In this document: positions 1 to 6,807 of the stretch, piece after piece
How positions within the stretch are numbered: the stretch's first letter is position 1
Layout: the number at the start of each line of letters is the position of its first letter
DNA from: Actinomycetota bacterium
Lineage (GTDB): Bacteria > Actinomycetota > UBA4738
Assembly (NCBI GenBank): GCA_005885015.1
Contig: VAYG01000023.1
Coordinates: 7,038 to 20,143 of the forward strand
Reading direction: 5' to 3'
DNA: 13,106 bases
Position numbers and translations under genes: made by a program
Notes under the pieces: model-generated
What the model was told of the DNA's origin: nothing
What the model saw: the letters and a program-made list of their open reading frames with translations, nothing else
Database searches by the model: none

Positions 1-11
1 TGAACGGATCG

Positions 12-914
12 TTGCCGAACACCAGGATCGCCGAGGCCCCGGCGAAGGTGAACCTGTTCTTGCGGGTGCTCGGCGCCCGCCCCGACGGCTACCACGAGAT
101 CGAGACCCTGATCGCGCCGATCTCGCTGGAGGACCGCCTGGAGGTCCACGCGGACGCCGATCCCTCGTTCCGGACGCTGTCGCTGTCACTGGAAGTGACC
201 GGAGATCCTGGCCTCGTCCGAGGAGTGCCGAACGACGAGTCGAACCTGGTGATCCGGGCCGCCTCGGCCCTGGCGGACCGGGCCGGGGTTCGGGGCTTCG
301 CCGACATCACCCTGGAGAAGCGGATCCCGGCGGCGGCCGGGCTCGGCGGAGGAAGCTCGGACGCGGCGGCAACCCTGAAGGTCCTGAACGATCTGTGGGA
401 TTGCGGGCTCGATGAACGGACGCTGCTGGACGTGGGCGCCTCCATCGGGTCCGACGTTCCCGCGTTGTTGATGGACGGCCCGGCCATCGCCCGAGGGCGC
501 GGCGATCGGGTCGAGCCCGCCGAGGTCTCTCCGCTCTCGGTGGCAGTGGTGACCTTTCCGTTCGGCGTCTCCACCCGGGACGCGTTCGCCTGGTGGGACG
601 AGGCGCACGGAGCGACGGGGCCCGATCCGAGTCCCCTCGTGGAAGCCGCGTCGTCGGGCGGGGAGGTGTTGGGCGGTCTCCTGTTCAACGACCTGGAGGG
701 AGTGGTGGTGCGCCGGCATCCCGAGATCGGCGAAGCCAGGCGCGCATTGCTCGCCGGTGGAGCGTTCGGGGCGGTCATGAGTGGAAGCGGGCCGACCGTG
801 GTCGGATGCCTCTCCCCACCCGGCCGGCGGCTCGAGGAGGACGTGGAAGGGGCTCTGGAGCGGATCTCCGGACGGCTCCCGACCTATGCGTTCGTGAGAG
901 ATCGCGGAGCCTGA
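12..914 (+). CDS. ispE: 4-diphosphocytidyl-2-C-methyl-D-erythritol kinase (IspE)
   Basis: Cytosolic GHMP-family kinase that phosphorylates the 2-hydroxyl of CDP-ME with ATP in the MEP pathway to isoprenoid precursors. Visible motifs are the N-terminal substrate-binding stretch AKVNLFL with DGYHE shortly after (about residues 11-29), the glycine-rich ATP loop PAAAGLGGGSSDAAA (106-120), and the C-terminal GHMP motif MSGSGPT (256-262). Length (300 aa) is normal for the family. The first visible in-frame start is a TTG at 12 with no good Shine-Dalgarno before it. The reading frame stays open to the window edge, and bases 1-2 (TG) are the last two bases of an in-frame codon, so the true start is probably an NTG one base outside the window, adding four residues. 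The gene converges on tRNA-Gln with a 3-bp gap. Function is very secure; the start is not. Confidence 0.96.
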   Translation: MPNTRIAEAPAKVNLFLRVLGARPDGYHEIETLIAPISLEDRLEVHADADPSFRTLSLSLEVTGDPGLVRGVPNDESNLVIRAASALADRAGVRGFADITLEKRIPAAAGLGGGSSDAAATLKVLNDLWDCGLDERTLLDVGASIGSDVPALLMDGPAIARGRGDRVEPAEVSPLSVAVVTFPFGVSTRDAFAWWDEAHGATGPDPSPLVEAASSGGEVLGGLLFNDLEGVVVRRHPEIGEARRALLAGGAFGAVMSGSGPTVVGCLSPPGRRLEEDVEGALERISGRLPTYAFVRDRGA

Positions 915-917
915 GGG

Positions 918-989
918 CTGGCCCCCCGCGATTCGAACGCGGATTTCCGGGACCAAAACCCGGCGTCCTGCCTGTTGGACGAAGGGCCA
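918..989 (-). tRNA. tRNA-Gln (anticodon TTG)
   Basis: On the minus strand a complete 72-nt cloverleaf can be folded. The acceptor stem TGGCCCT pairs with GGGGCCA (one T-G wobble), discriminator base G at 918. The D arm is GTCC/GGAC. The anticodon stem CCGGG/CCCGG encloses the loop TTTTGGT, giving anticodon TTG at 956-954. The T arm is CCGCG-TTCGAAT-CGCGG. The U1-A72 opening pair is typical of bacterial tRNA-Gln. CCA is not encoded (CCC follows), so it would be added post-transcriptionally. It decodes CAA, and CAG by wobble. It is tail-to-tail with ispE and head-to-head with glmU. Confidence 0.96.
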
Positions 990-1003
990 GTGTGGCTGCC
1001 GCC

Positions 1004-1033
1004 ACGATACCGTCCGGAGGTCCCGCGTGACAT
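1004..1033 (-). promoter_or_regulatory. Possible tRNA-Gln promoter
   Basis: Reading the minus strand, a -35-like ATGTCA (1033-1028, 4 of 6 to TTGACA) is separated by 18 bp from a -10-like TATCGT (1009-1004). Transcription would start near 997, leaving a leader of about 8 nt before the tRNA 5' end at 989. Position and spacing fit, but the match is weak and this is an inference. Confidence 0.35.
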
Positions 1034-1063
1034 GACCGGCCGGGGTGAGCGTTGTGGGGCACG

Positions 1064-1092
1064 TTGCGAGGTCGCCCCCGCGCCGGTACAAA
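1064..1092 (+). promoter_or_regulatory. Sigma70-type promoter for glmU-prs
   Basis: TTGCGA (1064-1069) and TACAAA (1087-1092) are separated by exactly 17 bp, a good match to the principal-sigma consensus. The predicted start near 1099 gives a leader of about 28 nt carrying the glmU Shine-Dalgarno. It lies in the gap between divergently oriented tRNA-Gln and glmU, where a promoter is required. Confidence 0.65.
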
Positions 1093-1126
1093 TGGAAGCG
1101 TCCTCGCCCATTCGAGGAAGGGACCC

Positions 1127-2599
1127 ATGGCCCCACGAACCCAACCCCGGATCGCCACGATCGTCCTCGCCGCGGGCGAGGGGACCCGGATGAAATCCGA
1201 GCGGCCCAAGGTGCTGCACGAGGTCTGCGGGCGGCCTTCGCTGTGGCACGTGCTGAGGGCGGCCCAGGCAGTACGGCCATCCTCCCTGGCAATCGTGGTC
1301 CATCACGGCGCCGACCAGATCGAGGCCGCGGTACGGTCGTGGGGCATCAAACCAGAGCCGGTCTTCGTCGAGCAGGGCCGGCCACGCGGGACCGGCCACG
1401 CGGTGCTGGCTGCGGAAGCCGCGGTCGCCTCGGCCGACGACGTGTTGGTCATGGCCGCCGACGACCCGTTGGTCACCGGTGAGCACGTTCGGGAGGTGCT
1501 GAACATCCACCGGCGAACGAAGGCGGCGGCGACGATCCTCACCACCTCGCTGGACGATCCCTCCGGCTACGCGCGGGTCGTCCGGGACGGCAACCGCCTG
1601 GTCGCCCTCGTCGGGGAGCAGCAAGCCGACGCCGATCCGAACACCCGGGGCATCCGGGAGGTCTCGGCCCTTGTCTACGCCTTCCGTCGCGACGACCTCT
1701 ACCGGGCCCTCCCTCTGGTGGGACGGGACCACCGGAAGGGCGAGTATTACCTGTTCCACGTCCTGGAGATCCTGCGGGAGAAGGGCGAGCGGACATCGGC
1801 CGTGTGGGCAGACCTCGGCGGCGCCATGGGCCTGAACACTAGGGCGGGCCTGGCGGCCGTGGTCGCGATCATCCGCGACCGGCTGGTGCGCGCGCACATG
1901 GCGAACGGCGTGTCCTTCACCGACCCGTCCACCGCCTATCTCGACGTGGACGTGCGGATCGGGCGGGACACTACGGTTCTCCCGATGACGTTCCTCGAGG
2001 GGACGACGCGAATCGGCGCGGGCTGCACGATCGGACCGAACACGCGAGTCGTCGATTCGGTGATCGGCGACGAGGCCGAGGTCACGTTCTCGGTGGTGCG
2101 GGGTTCCCGGATCGGGGCCCGGGCGACGGTGGGCCCCTACGCGAGCCTCCGGCCCGGAACGGTCCTCATGGAGGAGGCGAAGGCGGGCTCGTTCGTGGAG
2201 ATCAAGGCGAGCCGGGTGGGGAAGGGGAGCAAGGTTCCGCACCTCTCCTACGTCGGCGACGCCACGATCGGTGAGGGCGTCAACATCGGGGCGGGGACGG
2301 TGACGGTGAACTACGACGGGTTCCGGAAGTACCCCACGACCATCGGCGACGAAGCGCACATCGGGTCGGATACGATGCTGGTGGCTCCCGTCAAAGTGGG
2401 CAAGCGGGCCTGGACCGGCGCCGGTTCCGTGGTCACCCGGGAAGTTCCCGAGGGCGCCCTGGCCGTGGAGCGGTCGGAGCAGCGGAACGTCCCGGGCTAC
2501 GACCGGCGCAAGCGGGCCAAGGAAGCGGCGAAGGCCCGACGGTCCTCGGGGGCGAAGAGTGTAGGCAGGGGAGCGAAGGGAGGACGGAGTCGTGGCTGA
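1127..2599 (+). CDS. glmU: Bifunctional GlmU: GlcNAc-1-P uridyltransferase / GlcN-1-P acetyltransferase
   Basis: Makes UDP-GlcNAc, the precursor of peptidoglycan, in two steps: acetylation of glucosamine-1-P by the C-terminal domain, then uridylyl transfer by the N-terminal domain. The N-terminal nucleotide-binding motif is LAAGEGTRM (14-22), followed by PKVLHEV and later GTGHAV. From about residue 255 hexapeptide repeats form a left-handed beta-helix, including the acetyltransferase region NIGAGT (about 386) and NYDG. The longer open frame begins at 1052, but the ATG at 1127 is chosen because GAGGAAGG (1114-1121) sits about 5 bp upstream and the family N-terminus begins there; it gives 490 aa. 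The last ~30 residues form a Lys/Arg-rich tail beyond the beta-helix, probably disordered. The gene overlaps prs by 8 bp, so the two are translationally coupled. Confidence 0.97.
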   Translation: MAPRTQPRIATIVLAAGEGTRMKSERPKVLHEVCGRPSLWHVLRAAQAVRPSSLAIVVHHGADQIEAAVRSWGIKPEPVFVEQGRPRGTGHAVLAAEAAVASADDVLVMAADDPLVTGEHVREVLNIHRRTKAAATILTTSLDDPSGYARVVRDGNRLVALVGEQQADADPNTRGIREVSALVYAFRRDDLYRALPLVGRDHRKGEYYLFHVLEILREKGERTSAVWADLGGAMGLNTRAGLAAVVAIIRDRLVRAHMANGVSFTDPSTAYLDVDVRIGRDTTVLPMTFLEGTTRIGAGCTIGPNTRVVDSVIGDEAEVTFSVVRGSRIGARATVGPYASLRPGTVLMEEAKAGSFVEIKASRVGKGSKVPHLSYVGDATIGEGVNIGAGTVTVNYDGFRKYPTTIGDEAHIGSDTMLVAPVKVGKRAWTGAGSVVTREVPEGALAVERSEQRNVPGYDRRKRAKEAAKARRSSGAKSVGRGAKGGRSRG

Positions 2600-3596
2600 G
2601 CCGCAGATGCGGGAAGTGGTGACCCGCAAGCGGATGATGGTGTTCAGCGGGACCTACCATCCGGGCCTGGCCCAGGAGATCGCCCAGCATCTGGGCATAC
2701 GGATCTCCGCGGCGAAGATCTCACGGTTCGCCTCCGGCGAGATCTACTTCTCATCCAACGAGAGCGTTCGCGGGGCCGACGTGTTCGTCATCCAGACCCA
2801 CGCGTACCCCGTGAACGACGCCATCATGGAACAGCTGATCATGCTGGACGCGCTCAAACGCGCCTCGGCCAAGCGGATCAGCGCGGTCATCCCCTATTAC
2901 GGGTACTCGCGCCAGGACAAGAAGGCGCTGGCGCGCGAGCCGATCTCGGCGAAGCTGGTCGCGGACATGTTGACCGTCGCCGGGGCCAACCGCGTGGTGT
3001 CGGTCGACCTCCACTCGGGCCAGATCCAAGGCTTCTTCAACTTTCCCTTCGACCACTTGACCGCGCTGCCACTCCTCGCCGAGTACCTTCAGAAGGACAT
3101 TCGGGTGCCTCAGGACATCGTGGTGGTGGCCCCCGACGCCGGTAGGGTCAAGACAGCCGAGCGCCTCCGGGAGCTGCTCCACGCCGACATCGCCTATATC
3201 AACAAGCGGCGATCACGCCACGAAGCCCATCGGATCGAGGAGATGCGGGTGGTGGGGCCGGTGGCGGGCAGGCCGTGCGTGCTGATCGACGACATGATCG
3301 ACACTGCTGGGACCATGACCGAGGGAGCCAGGGCCCTGTCGGCAGAGGGCGCGGAAGAGATCTACGTGGTGGCCACCCATGCCGTGCTCTCGGGCAAGGC
3401 GGTCCAGCGGCTCGCGGAGTCGCCCATCAAGGAGACCGTGGTAACGAACACTCTGCCCGTTCCCGAGGAGAAGTCGGCCGTGCTCGGGGACCGGCTGACG
3501 ATCCTCTCCATCGCGCCGATCATCGCCTCCGCGCTCCAAGCGGTGTTCGAGGACGAGTCGGTTTCCGAGCTATTCCACGGAGAGAATCAGCCGTAA
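2592..3596 (+). CDS. prs: Ribose-phosphate pyrophosphokinase (PRPP synthetase)
   Basis: Cytosolic enzyme transferring pyrophosphate from ATP to ribose-5-phosphate, giving PRPP for nucleotide, His, Trp and NAD synthesis and, in actinobacteria, for arabinan or other phosphoribosyl routes. Visible motifs are the flexible catalytic loop RQDKKALAREPISAKL (107-122), the metal-binding VDLHSGQIQGFF (138-149, His141), PDAGRVK (181-187) and the PRPP loop VLIDDMIDTAGT (230-241). Length (334 aa) and motifs fit class I enzymes. The GTG at 2592 is preferred because GGGAGGA lies 7 bp upstream inside the glmU tail; an ATG at 2607 is an alternative. It is the second gene of a glmU-prs operon and ends 10 bp before the convergent transpeptidase gene. 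Confidence 0.97.
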   Translation: MAEPQMREVVTRKRMMVFSGTYHPGLAQEIAQHLGIRISAAKISRFASGEIYFSSNESVRGADVFVIQTHAYPVNDAIMEQLIMLDALKRASAKRISAVIPYYGYSRQDKKALAREPISAKLVADMLTVAGANRVVSVDLHSGQIQGFFNFPFDHLTALPLLAEYLQKDIRVPQDIVVVAPDAGRVKTAERLRELLHADIAYINKRRSRHEAHRIEEMRVVGPVAGRPCVLIDDMIDTAGTMTEGARALSAEGAEEIYVVATHAVLSGKAVQRLAESPIKETVVTNTLPVPEEKSAVLGDRLTILSIAPIIASALQAVFEDESVSELFHGENQP

Positions 3597-3606
3597 GTCG
3601 GGAGGG

Positions 3607-4431
3607 CTAACGCTGGATGACGACCGGCGTCCCCCACCACAGCAGCTGCCGCAGGCGCTGGAGGCCGGCGGCGCCCACGCGGATGCACCCGGCGCTGGCG
3701 GACCTGCCGATCGAGCCGGGGTCGTTCGTCCCGTGCAAGGCGAGCAGGTTGCCGCAGCAGGGCAGCCGGGACTGGATACCGGAGATCCCGAACACGAACG
3801 CGCCGTACGCGCTGGACGGGGCGAACGGGACCCGCTCGGTGACGAAGTAGCGGCCGGGCGGAGTCGGCGTGAAAGGTGATCCGGTGGCGACGGGCACGCT
3901 CATGATGACCCGGCCGAACCGGCTCACCGTGAGCCGGTGCCGCGACAGGTCGACCAGGACCGAGATCGGTGTCGAGGCGCGCCGGAGGCCGGCCAGGCGG
4001 ATCCATCCCGCCCGGTAGGGCACGCTGTAGGCCACGGGGACCAGGCCGAACCGTCCGTCCCTCGTCGTGCGCATGACCCACGCGGTGATCGCCTGCCCCG
4101 AGTAGCGGGCGTGCGACACGAGCGTGCCGATCACGCGACCGCCCCCGGGCCTCGACGTCACGGGGAGGGAATGGCTCACCCGGACCAGGAGAGCCGGCCG
4201 CGGAATGGGCGTGAGGGCCCGCAGCGCAGCGGCGGGGCCGTTGCGAAGGGGGTCGGGAGCGGCCGGGAGGCCGAGCCGGATCGCCGCCCGCTGCGCCGAT
4301 CCCAGGACCGGAGAAAGTGTCGCGGGCGGCGTGGCTTCGAACCTGGCTGCCGCGGCCGGAGTGGCTCCCAGGAGCGCGGCGAAGACGCCGACAGCCCCCC
4401 TGCGCAGCCAGTTGCCTCGACGACCGGCCAT
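3607..4431 (-). CDS. Secreted L,D-transpeptidase (YkuD domain)
   Basis: Predicted exported cysteine transpeptidase of the YkuD fold, the family that forms 3-3 cross-links in peptidoglycan or attaches proteins to it. The N-terminus MAGRRGNWLRRG, then a hydrophobic stretch ending in ATPAAAA, is a good Sec signal peptide. A middle region (about 85-150) looks like an SH3-type wall-binding segment. The YkuD domain follows, with VATGSPFTPTPPGRY and the catalytic signature HGTN (His233) through SAGCIRV (Cys249). The usual motif reads SHGC; here the His is Ala. The frame extends to a TTG at 4482, but the ATG at 4431 is chosen because it places the signal peptide at the N-terminus; it gives 274 aa. 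No strong Shine-Dalgarno precedes either start. It is divergent from the ECF sigma gene (122-bp gap). Family secure; in vivo substrate unknown. Confidence 0.9.
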   Translation of the reverse strand: MAGRRGNWLRRGAVGVFAALLGATPAAAARFEATPPATLSPVLGSAQRAAIRLGLPAAPDPLRNGPAAALRALTPIPRPALLVRVSHSLPVTSRPGGGRVIGTLVSHARYSGQAITAWVMRTTRDGRFGLVPVAYSVPYRAGWIRLAGLRRASTPISVLVDLSRHRLTVSRFGRVIMSVPVATGSPFTPTPPGRYFVTERVPFAPSSAYGAFVFGISGIQSRLPCCGNLLALHGTNDPGSIGRSASAGCIRVGAAGLQRLRQLLWWGTPVVIQR

Positions 4432-4517
4432 ACGTCGGTGATCGGCACGACTGGGGCGGCCTGAAGCGGTCCAGGCCGGCAAGGAAGGGCCCGTGCCCGG
4501 ACCAGCTCGCCCCGACG

Positions 4518-4547
4518 TGAACCGATCGCGCGGCCGGTGACGACAAT
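4518..4547 (+). promoter_or_regulatory. Candidate promoter of the sigma/ABC operon (leaderless)
   Basis: A -10-like GACAAT (4542-4547) lies 7 bp before the GTG start codon at 4554, so transcription would begin at or next to the start codon. The best -35 candidate is TGAACC (4518-4523) at 18 bp. The GAACC core resembles the -35 element favoured by many ECF sigma factors, which would fit autoregulation, although the -10 is not a typical ECF one. This is an inference from position and weak motif similarity. Confidence 0.35.
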
Positions 4548-4553
4548 GGGGCT

Positions 4554-5111
4554 GTGAGCCGACCGCCGGTGGAGCGGGGAGCGGATGCCCGCGACGATGG
4601 AGCGCTCTTGGAGGCCATCGGCGACGGCGACCGCGAGGCCTTCCGGGTCCTCTACGAGCGGCACGCCCCGTGGATGCTGCTTCGGCTCCGGCGGCGCTGC
4701 GCGGACCCGAACGTGGTGGAGGAGACGGTGCAGGACGTGTTCGTAGCGGTGTGGCGGCGGCCCGGGGCCTACCGGGGGACCGGGGACGTGGCGGCGTGGA
4801 TGTGGGGGATCGCCATCCGTCGACTGGTGGACCGCATGCGATGGGGAGCCCGTCGCGCCATTGCTCCCGCCCGGCTCGGCCGTTCGCAGCCGGTACTCTC
4901 GGCGGAGGAACAGGTCCTGCTCGGCGTGGAGCACGGTGACCTGGCGGGGGCCCTCAACCGCCTCTCCCCGGAGCTCCGGGCGGTGCTCGAGGCAACCGTG
5001 CTGGATGGCCTCACCACGCGCGAGGCGGCCCGGCTGCTGGGGATCCCCCAGGGAACCGTGAAGACTCGGCTGATGCGGGCCCGGGAGCAACTTCGAGAGG
5101 AGCTGGCATGA
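4554..5111 (+). CDS. ECF-family RNA polymerase sigma factor
   Basis: Cytoplasmic alternative sigma factor (185 aa) that redirects RNA polymerase to a small regulon. The sigma-2 domain (about 28-97) includes VVEETVQDVFVAVWRR and DVAAWMWGIAIRRLVDRMR. A linker of about 35 residues follows, then the sigma-4 helix-turn-helix domain (about 132-185) with LSPELRAVLE, LTTREAARLLGIPQGTVKTR and a final ARE-QLREEL helix. No sigma-3 or extra C-terminal domain is present, as expected for ECF proteins. The GTG start has no Shine-Dalgarno at normal distance; the nearest G-run is 2 bp away, which suggests a leaderless message. Its stop overlaps the ATG of the anti-sigma gene (ATGA at 5108-5111), the usual arrangement for a sigma and its cognate regulator. 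The target promoters are unknown; its own operon is the obvious candidate. Confidence 0.93.
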   Translation: MSRPPVERGADARDDGALLEAIGDGDREAFRVLYERHAPWMLLRLRRRCADPNVVEETVQDVFVAVWRRPGAYRGTGDVAAWMWGIAIRRLVDRMRWGARRAIAPARLGRSQPVLSAEEQVLLGVEHGDLAGALNRLSPELRAVLEATVLDGLTTREAARLLGIPQGTVKTRLMRAREQLREELA

Positions 5112-5923
5112 GCTGGCACGGCGATCCCGCACTCATGGAGACCTATGCGCTGGGGATCCTCGACGAGGTGCACTCGTCGTCGATCGAGGCCCACCTCCTC
5201 CGTTGCGAGCGCTGCCGGGAGGCGATCGCCCGACATGTGGGGAGGGACCGCATCGAGGGGATGTGGGCGGCCATCGAGGAGCGGCTGGACATCGCGCCGC
5301 AGGGCATGGTCGAGCGTCTGCTGGGGCGGCTCGGCATGCCGGACCACGTGGCCCGCCTCCTGGCCGCCACCCCGTCCCTTCGTCTGTCGTGGTTCGGGGC
5401 GGTGGCGATCGCGCTGGCCTTCGCCACGGTGGCCGCACGCGCCGGGAGCGTCGGCGTTCTCCAGTTCCTGGTGGTGGCGCCACTGATTCCGCTGGCCGGC
5501 ATCGCGGTCGCCTACGGGCCCCGGGTCGACCCGACCTACGAGGTGGGGCTGGCTGCGCCCATGCGCAGCTTCCGGCTGCTCATGATCCGGGCCCTGGCCG
5601 TGCTGATCACATCGATGGCGCTGGTCGGGATCGCCGCCATTGCCCTCCCTCACCTGGACTGGACGGCGGCGGCATGGCTCCTCCCCTCGATCGCGCTGTC
5701 ACTCGGCAACCTGGCCCTGTCCAGCTACTGGTCGCCCCAGCGGGCGACCGTTGGACTGGTTGCGGCGTGGACGCTTGCCGTGGTTCTCGGCGAGCGGTTC
5801 TCTTCCGTTCCGTACGCCGCCTTCCGGGCGGCTCCACAGGCAGCGTTCGCCATGATCGCCGTGGCCTCGATCGTCGTCCTGGCGCGCCGCCGAGAGGCCT
5901 TCGACACGAGGAGGGGACGATGA
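5108..5923 (+). CDS. Zinc-finger anti-sigma factor with polytopic membrane domain
   Basis: Predicted cognate anti-sigma factor (271 aa) for the ECF sigma encoded just upstream. The N-terminal cytoplasmic part carries the H-x3-C-x2-C signature of ZAS-type anti-sigma domains (His29, Cys33, Cys36), with His4 a possible further zinc ligand. After an amphipathic linker (about 45-90) come about six hydrophobic segments (roughly 91-113, 115-137, 156-180, 184-206, 212-230 and 241-262), so the protein is anchored by a multi-pass domain rather than the single helix typical of RseA- or RsiW-like anti-sigmas. No large extracytoplasmic domain is visible, so any signal would be sensed within the membrane or through a partner such as the ABC permeases. 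It overlaps the sigma gene and the ABC ATPase gene by 4 bp each. The anti-sigma role is inferred from motif and position. Confidence 0.85.
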   Translation: MSWHGDPALMETYALGILDEVHSSSIEAHLLRCERCREAIARHVGRDRIEGMWAAIEERLDIAPQGMVERLLGRLGMPDHVARLLAATPSLRLSWFGAVAIALAFATVAARAGSVGVLQFLVVAPLIPLAGIAVAYGPRVDPTYEVGLAAPMRSFRLLMIRALAVLITSMALVGIAAIALPHLDWTAAAWLLPSIALSLGNLALSSYWSPQRATVGLVAAWTLAVVLGERFSSVPYAAFRAAPQAAFAMIAVASIVVLARRREAFDTRRGR

Positions 5924-6807
5924 CCGGACTCGACGACGGGAACGGCGGGAAGCAGCGCGTTCGCCTGCAAGGGATCGAGAAGCGGTTCCTCCGAACCCGG
6001 GCGCTCGACGGGGTCTCGCTCGATGCGGGAACCGGCATCCTCGGTCTTCTCGGCCCCAACGGGGCGGGCAAGACGACGCTGCTCCGGATCCTGGCCACGA
6101 TCCTGGCGCCCGACGCCGGCGAGGTCCGGCTGCTCGGCCGGAACCCGTCACGGTCCCGGGATCGCCTGGAGATCCGGCGCCGGCTCGGCTACATGCCGCA
6201 GGAGCCCGGGTTTCACCGAAACTTCACCGCGTTCGAGTTCGTCGACTACGTGGCCATCCTCAAAGAGATGACGCATCGCCCGCGGCGGCACCAGGAAGTG
6301 CGGCGAGCCCTGGAGCTGTCCGGTCTGGAGAGTGTCTCGGGGAAGAAGATCCGGGCGCTCTCGGGAGGGATGCGGCGGCGTGTCGCGCTGGCCCAGTCAC
6401 TGCTGGGCGACCCGGACCTGCTGATCCTGGACGAGCCCACCGCCGGCCTGGACCCCGAGCAGCGACTTCGATTCAGGGACATGGTCTCGCGCCTGGGTGA
6501 GGACCGAACGATCGTCGTCTCCACCCACCAGACCGAGGATGTCGCCGCCCTGTGCCAGCAGGTGGTGGTCATGAACGCTGGCCGCGTCTTGCTGACGGGA
6601 GCGCCTCGGGACGTCGCCGAGGTGGCCCGGGGGCACGTGTGGCTGGCCGACGGACGCGATCCCCGGGCCAGGCTGGCGTGGCGGACCGCTGAGGGACGCC
6701 ACCGGAACATCGGCGATGCTCCCCCCGGCGCGGAGCTGGCCGAGCCGACCATCGAGGACGGGTACCTCCTGTTGGTGGGGGAACGGGCGTTCTCGGAGGC
6801 TGCGTGA
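5920..6807 (+). CDS. ABC transporter ATP-binding protein (ABC-2 type exporter)
   Basis: Cytoplasmic nucleotide-binding subunit (295 aa) that powers the two membrane proteins encoded downstream. All ABC motifs are intact: Walker A GPNGAGKT (45-52), Q-loop MPQEPGF (Gln94), signature LSGGMRRR (from 147), Walker B LLILDEP with Glu172, and H-loop STHQ (His203). The pattern is that of the CcmA/DrrA-like exporter ATPases. The C-terminal ~80 residues after the ABC core form a small extra region. The frame is open much further upstream (to 5203), but that part only shadows the anti-sigma gene. The ATG at 5920 is chosen for its Shine-Dalgarno (GAGGAGGGG, 5908-5916) and for the ATGA overlap with the preceding stop. 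It overlaps the permease gene by 4 bp (GTGA at 6804). Confidence 0.94.
   Translation: MTGLDDGNGGKQRVRLQGIEKRFLRTRALDGVSLDAGTGILGLLGPNGAGKTTLLRILATILAPDAGEVRLLGRNPSRSRDRLEIRRRLGYMPQEPGFHRNFTAFEFVDYVAILKEMTHRPRRHQEVRRALELSGLESVSGKKIRALSGGMRRRVALAQSLLGDPDLLILDEPTAGLDPEQRLRFRDMVSRLGEDRTIVVSTHQTEDVAALCQQVVVMNAGRVLLTGAPRDVAEVARGHVWLADGRDPRARLAWRTAEGRHRNIGDAPPGAELAEPTIEDGYLLLVGERAFSEAA

Noticed and set aside
5203..5919. Upstream extension of the ABC ATPase frame and of the small permease frame (8178-8648)
   Set aside because: Both extensions overlap intact genes in another frame, have low-complexity Arg/Gly/Pro composition, and good starts with 4-bp overlaps exist downstream.
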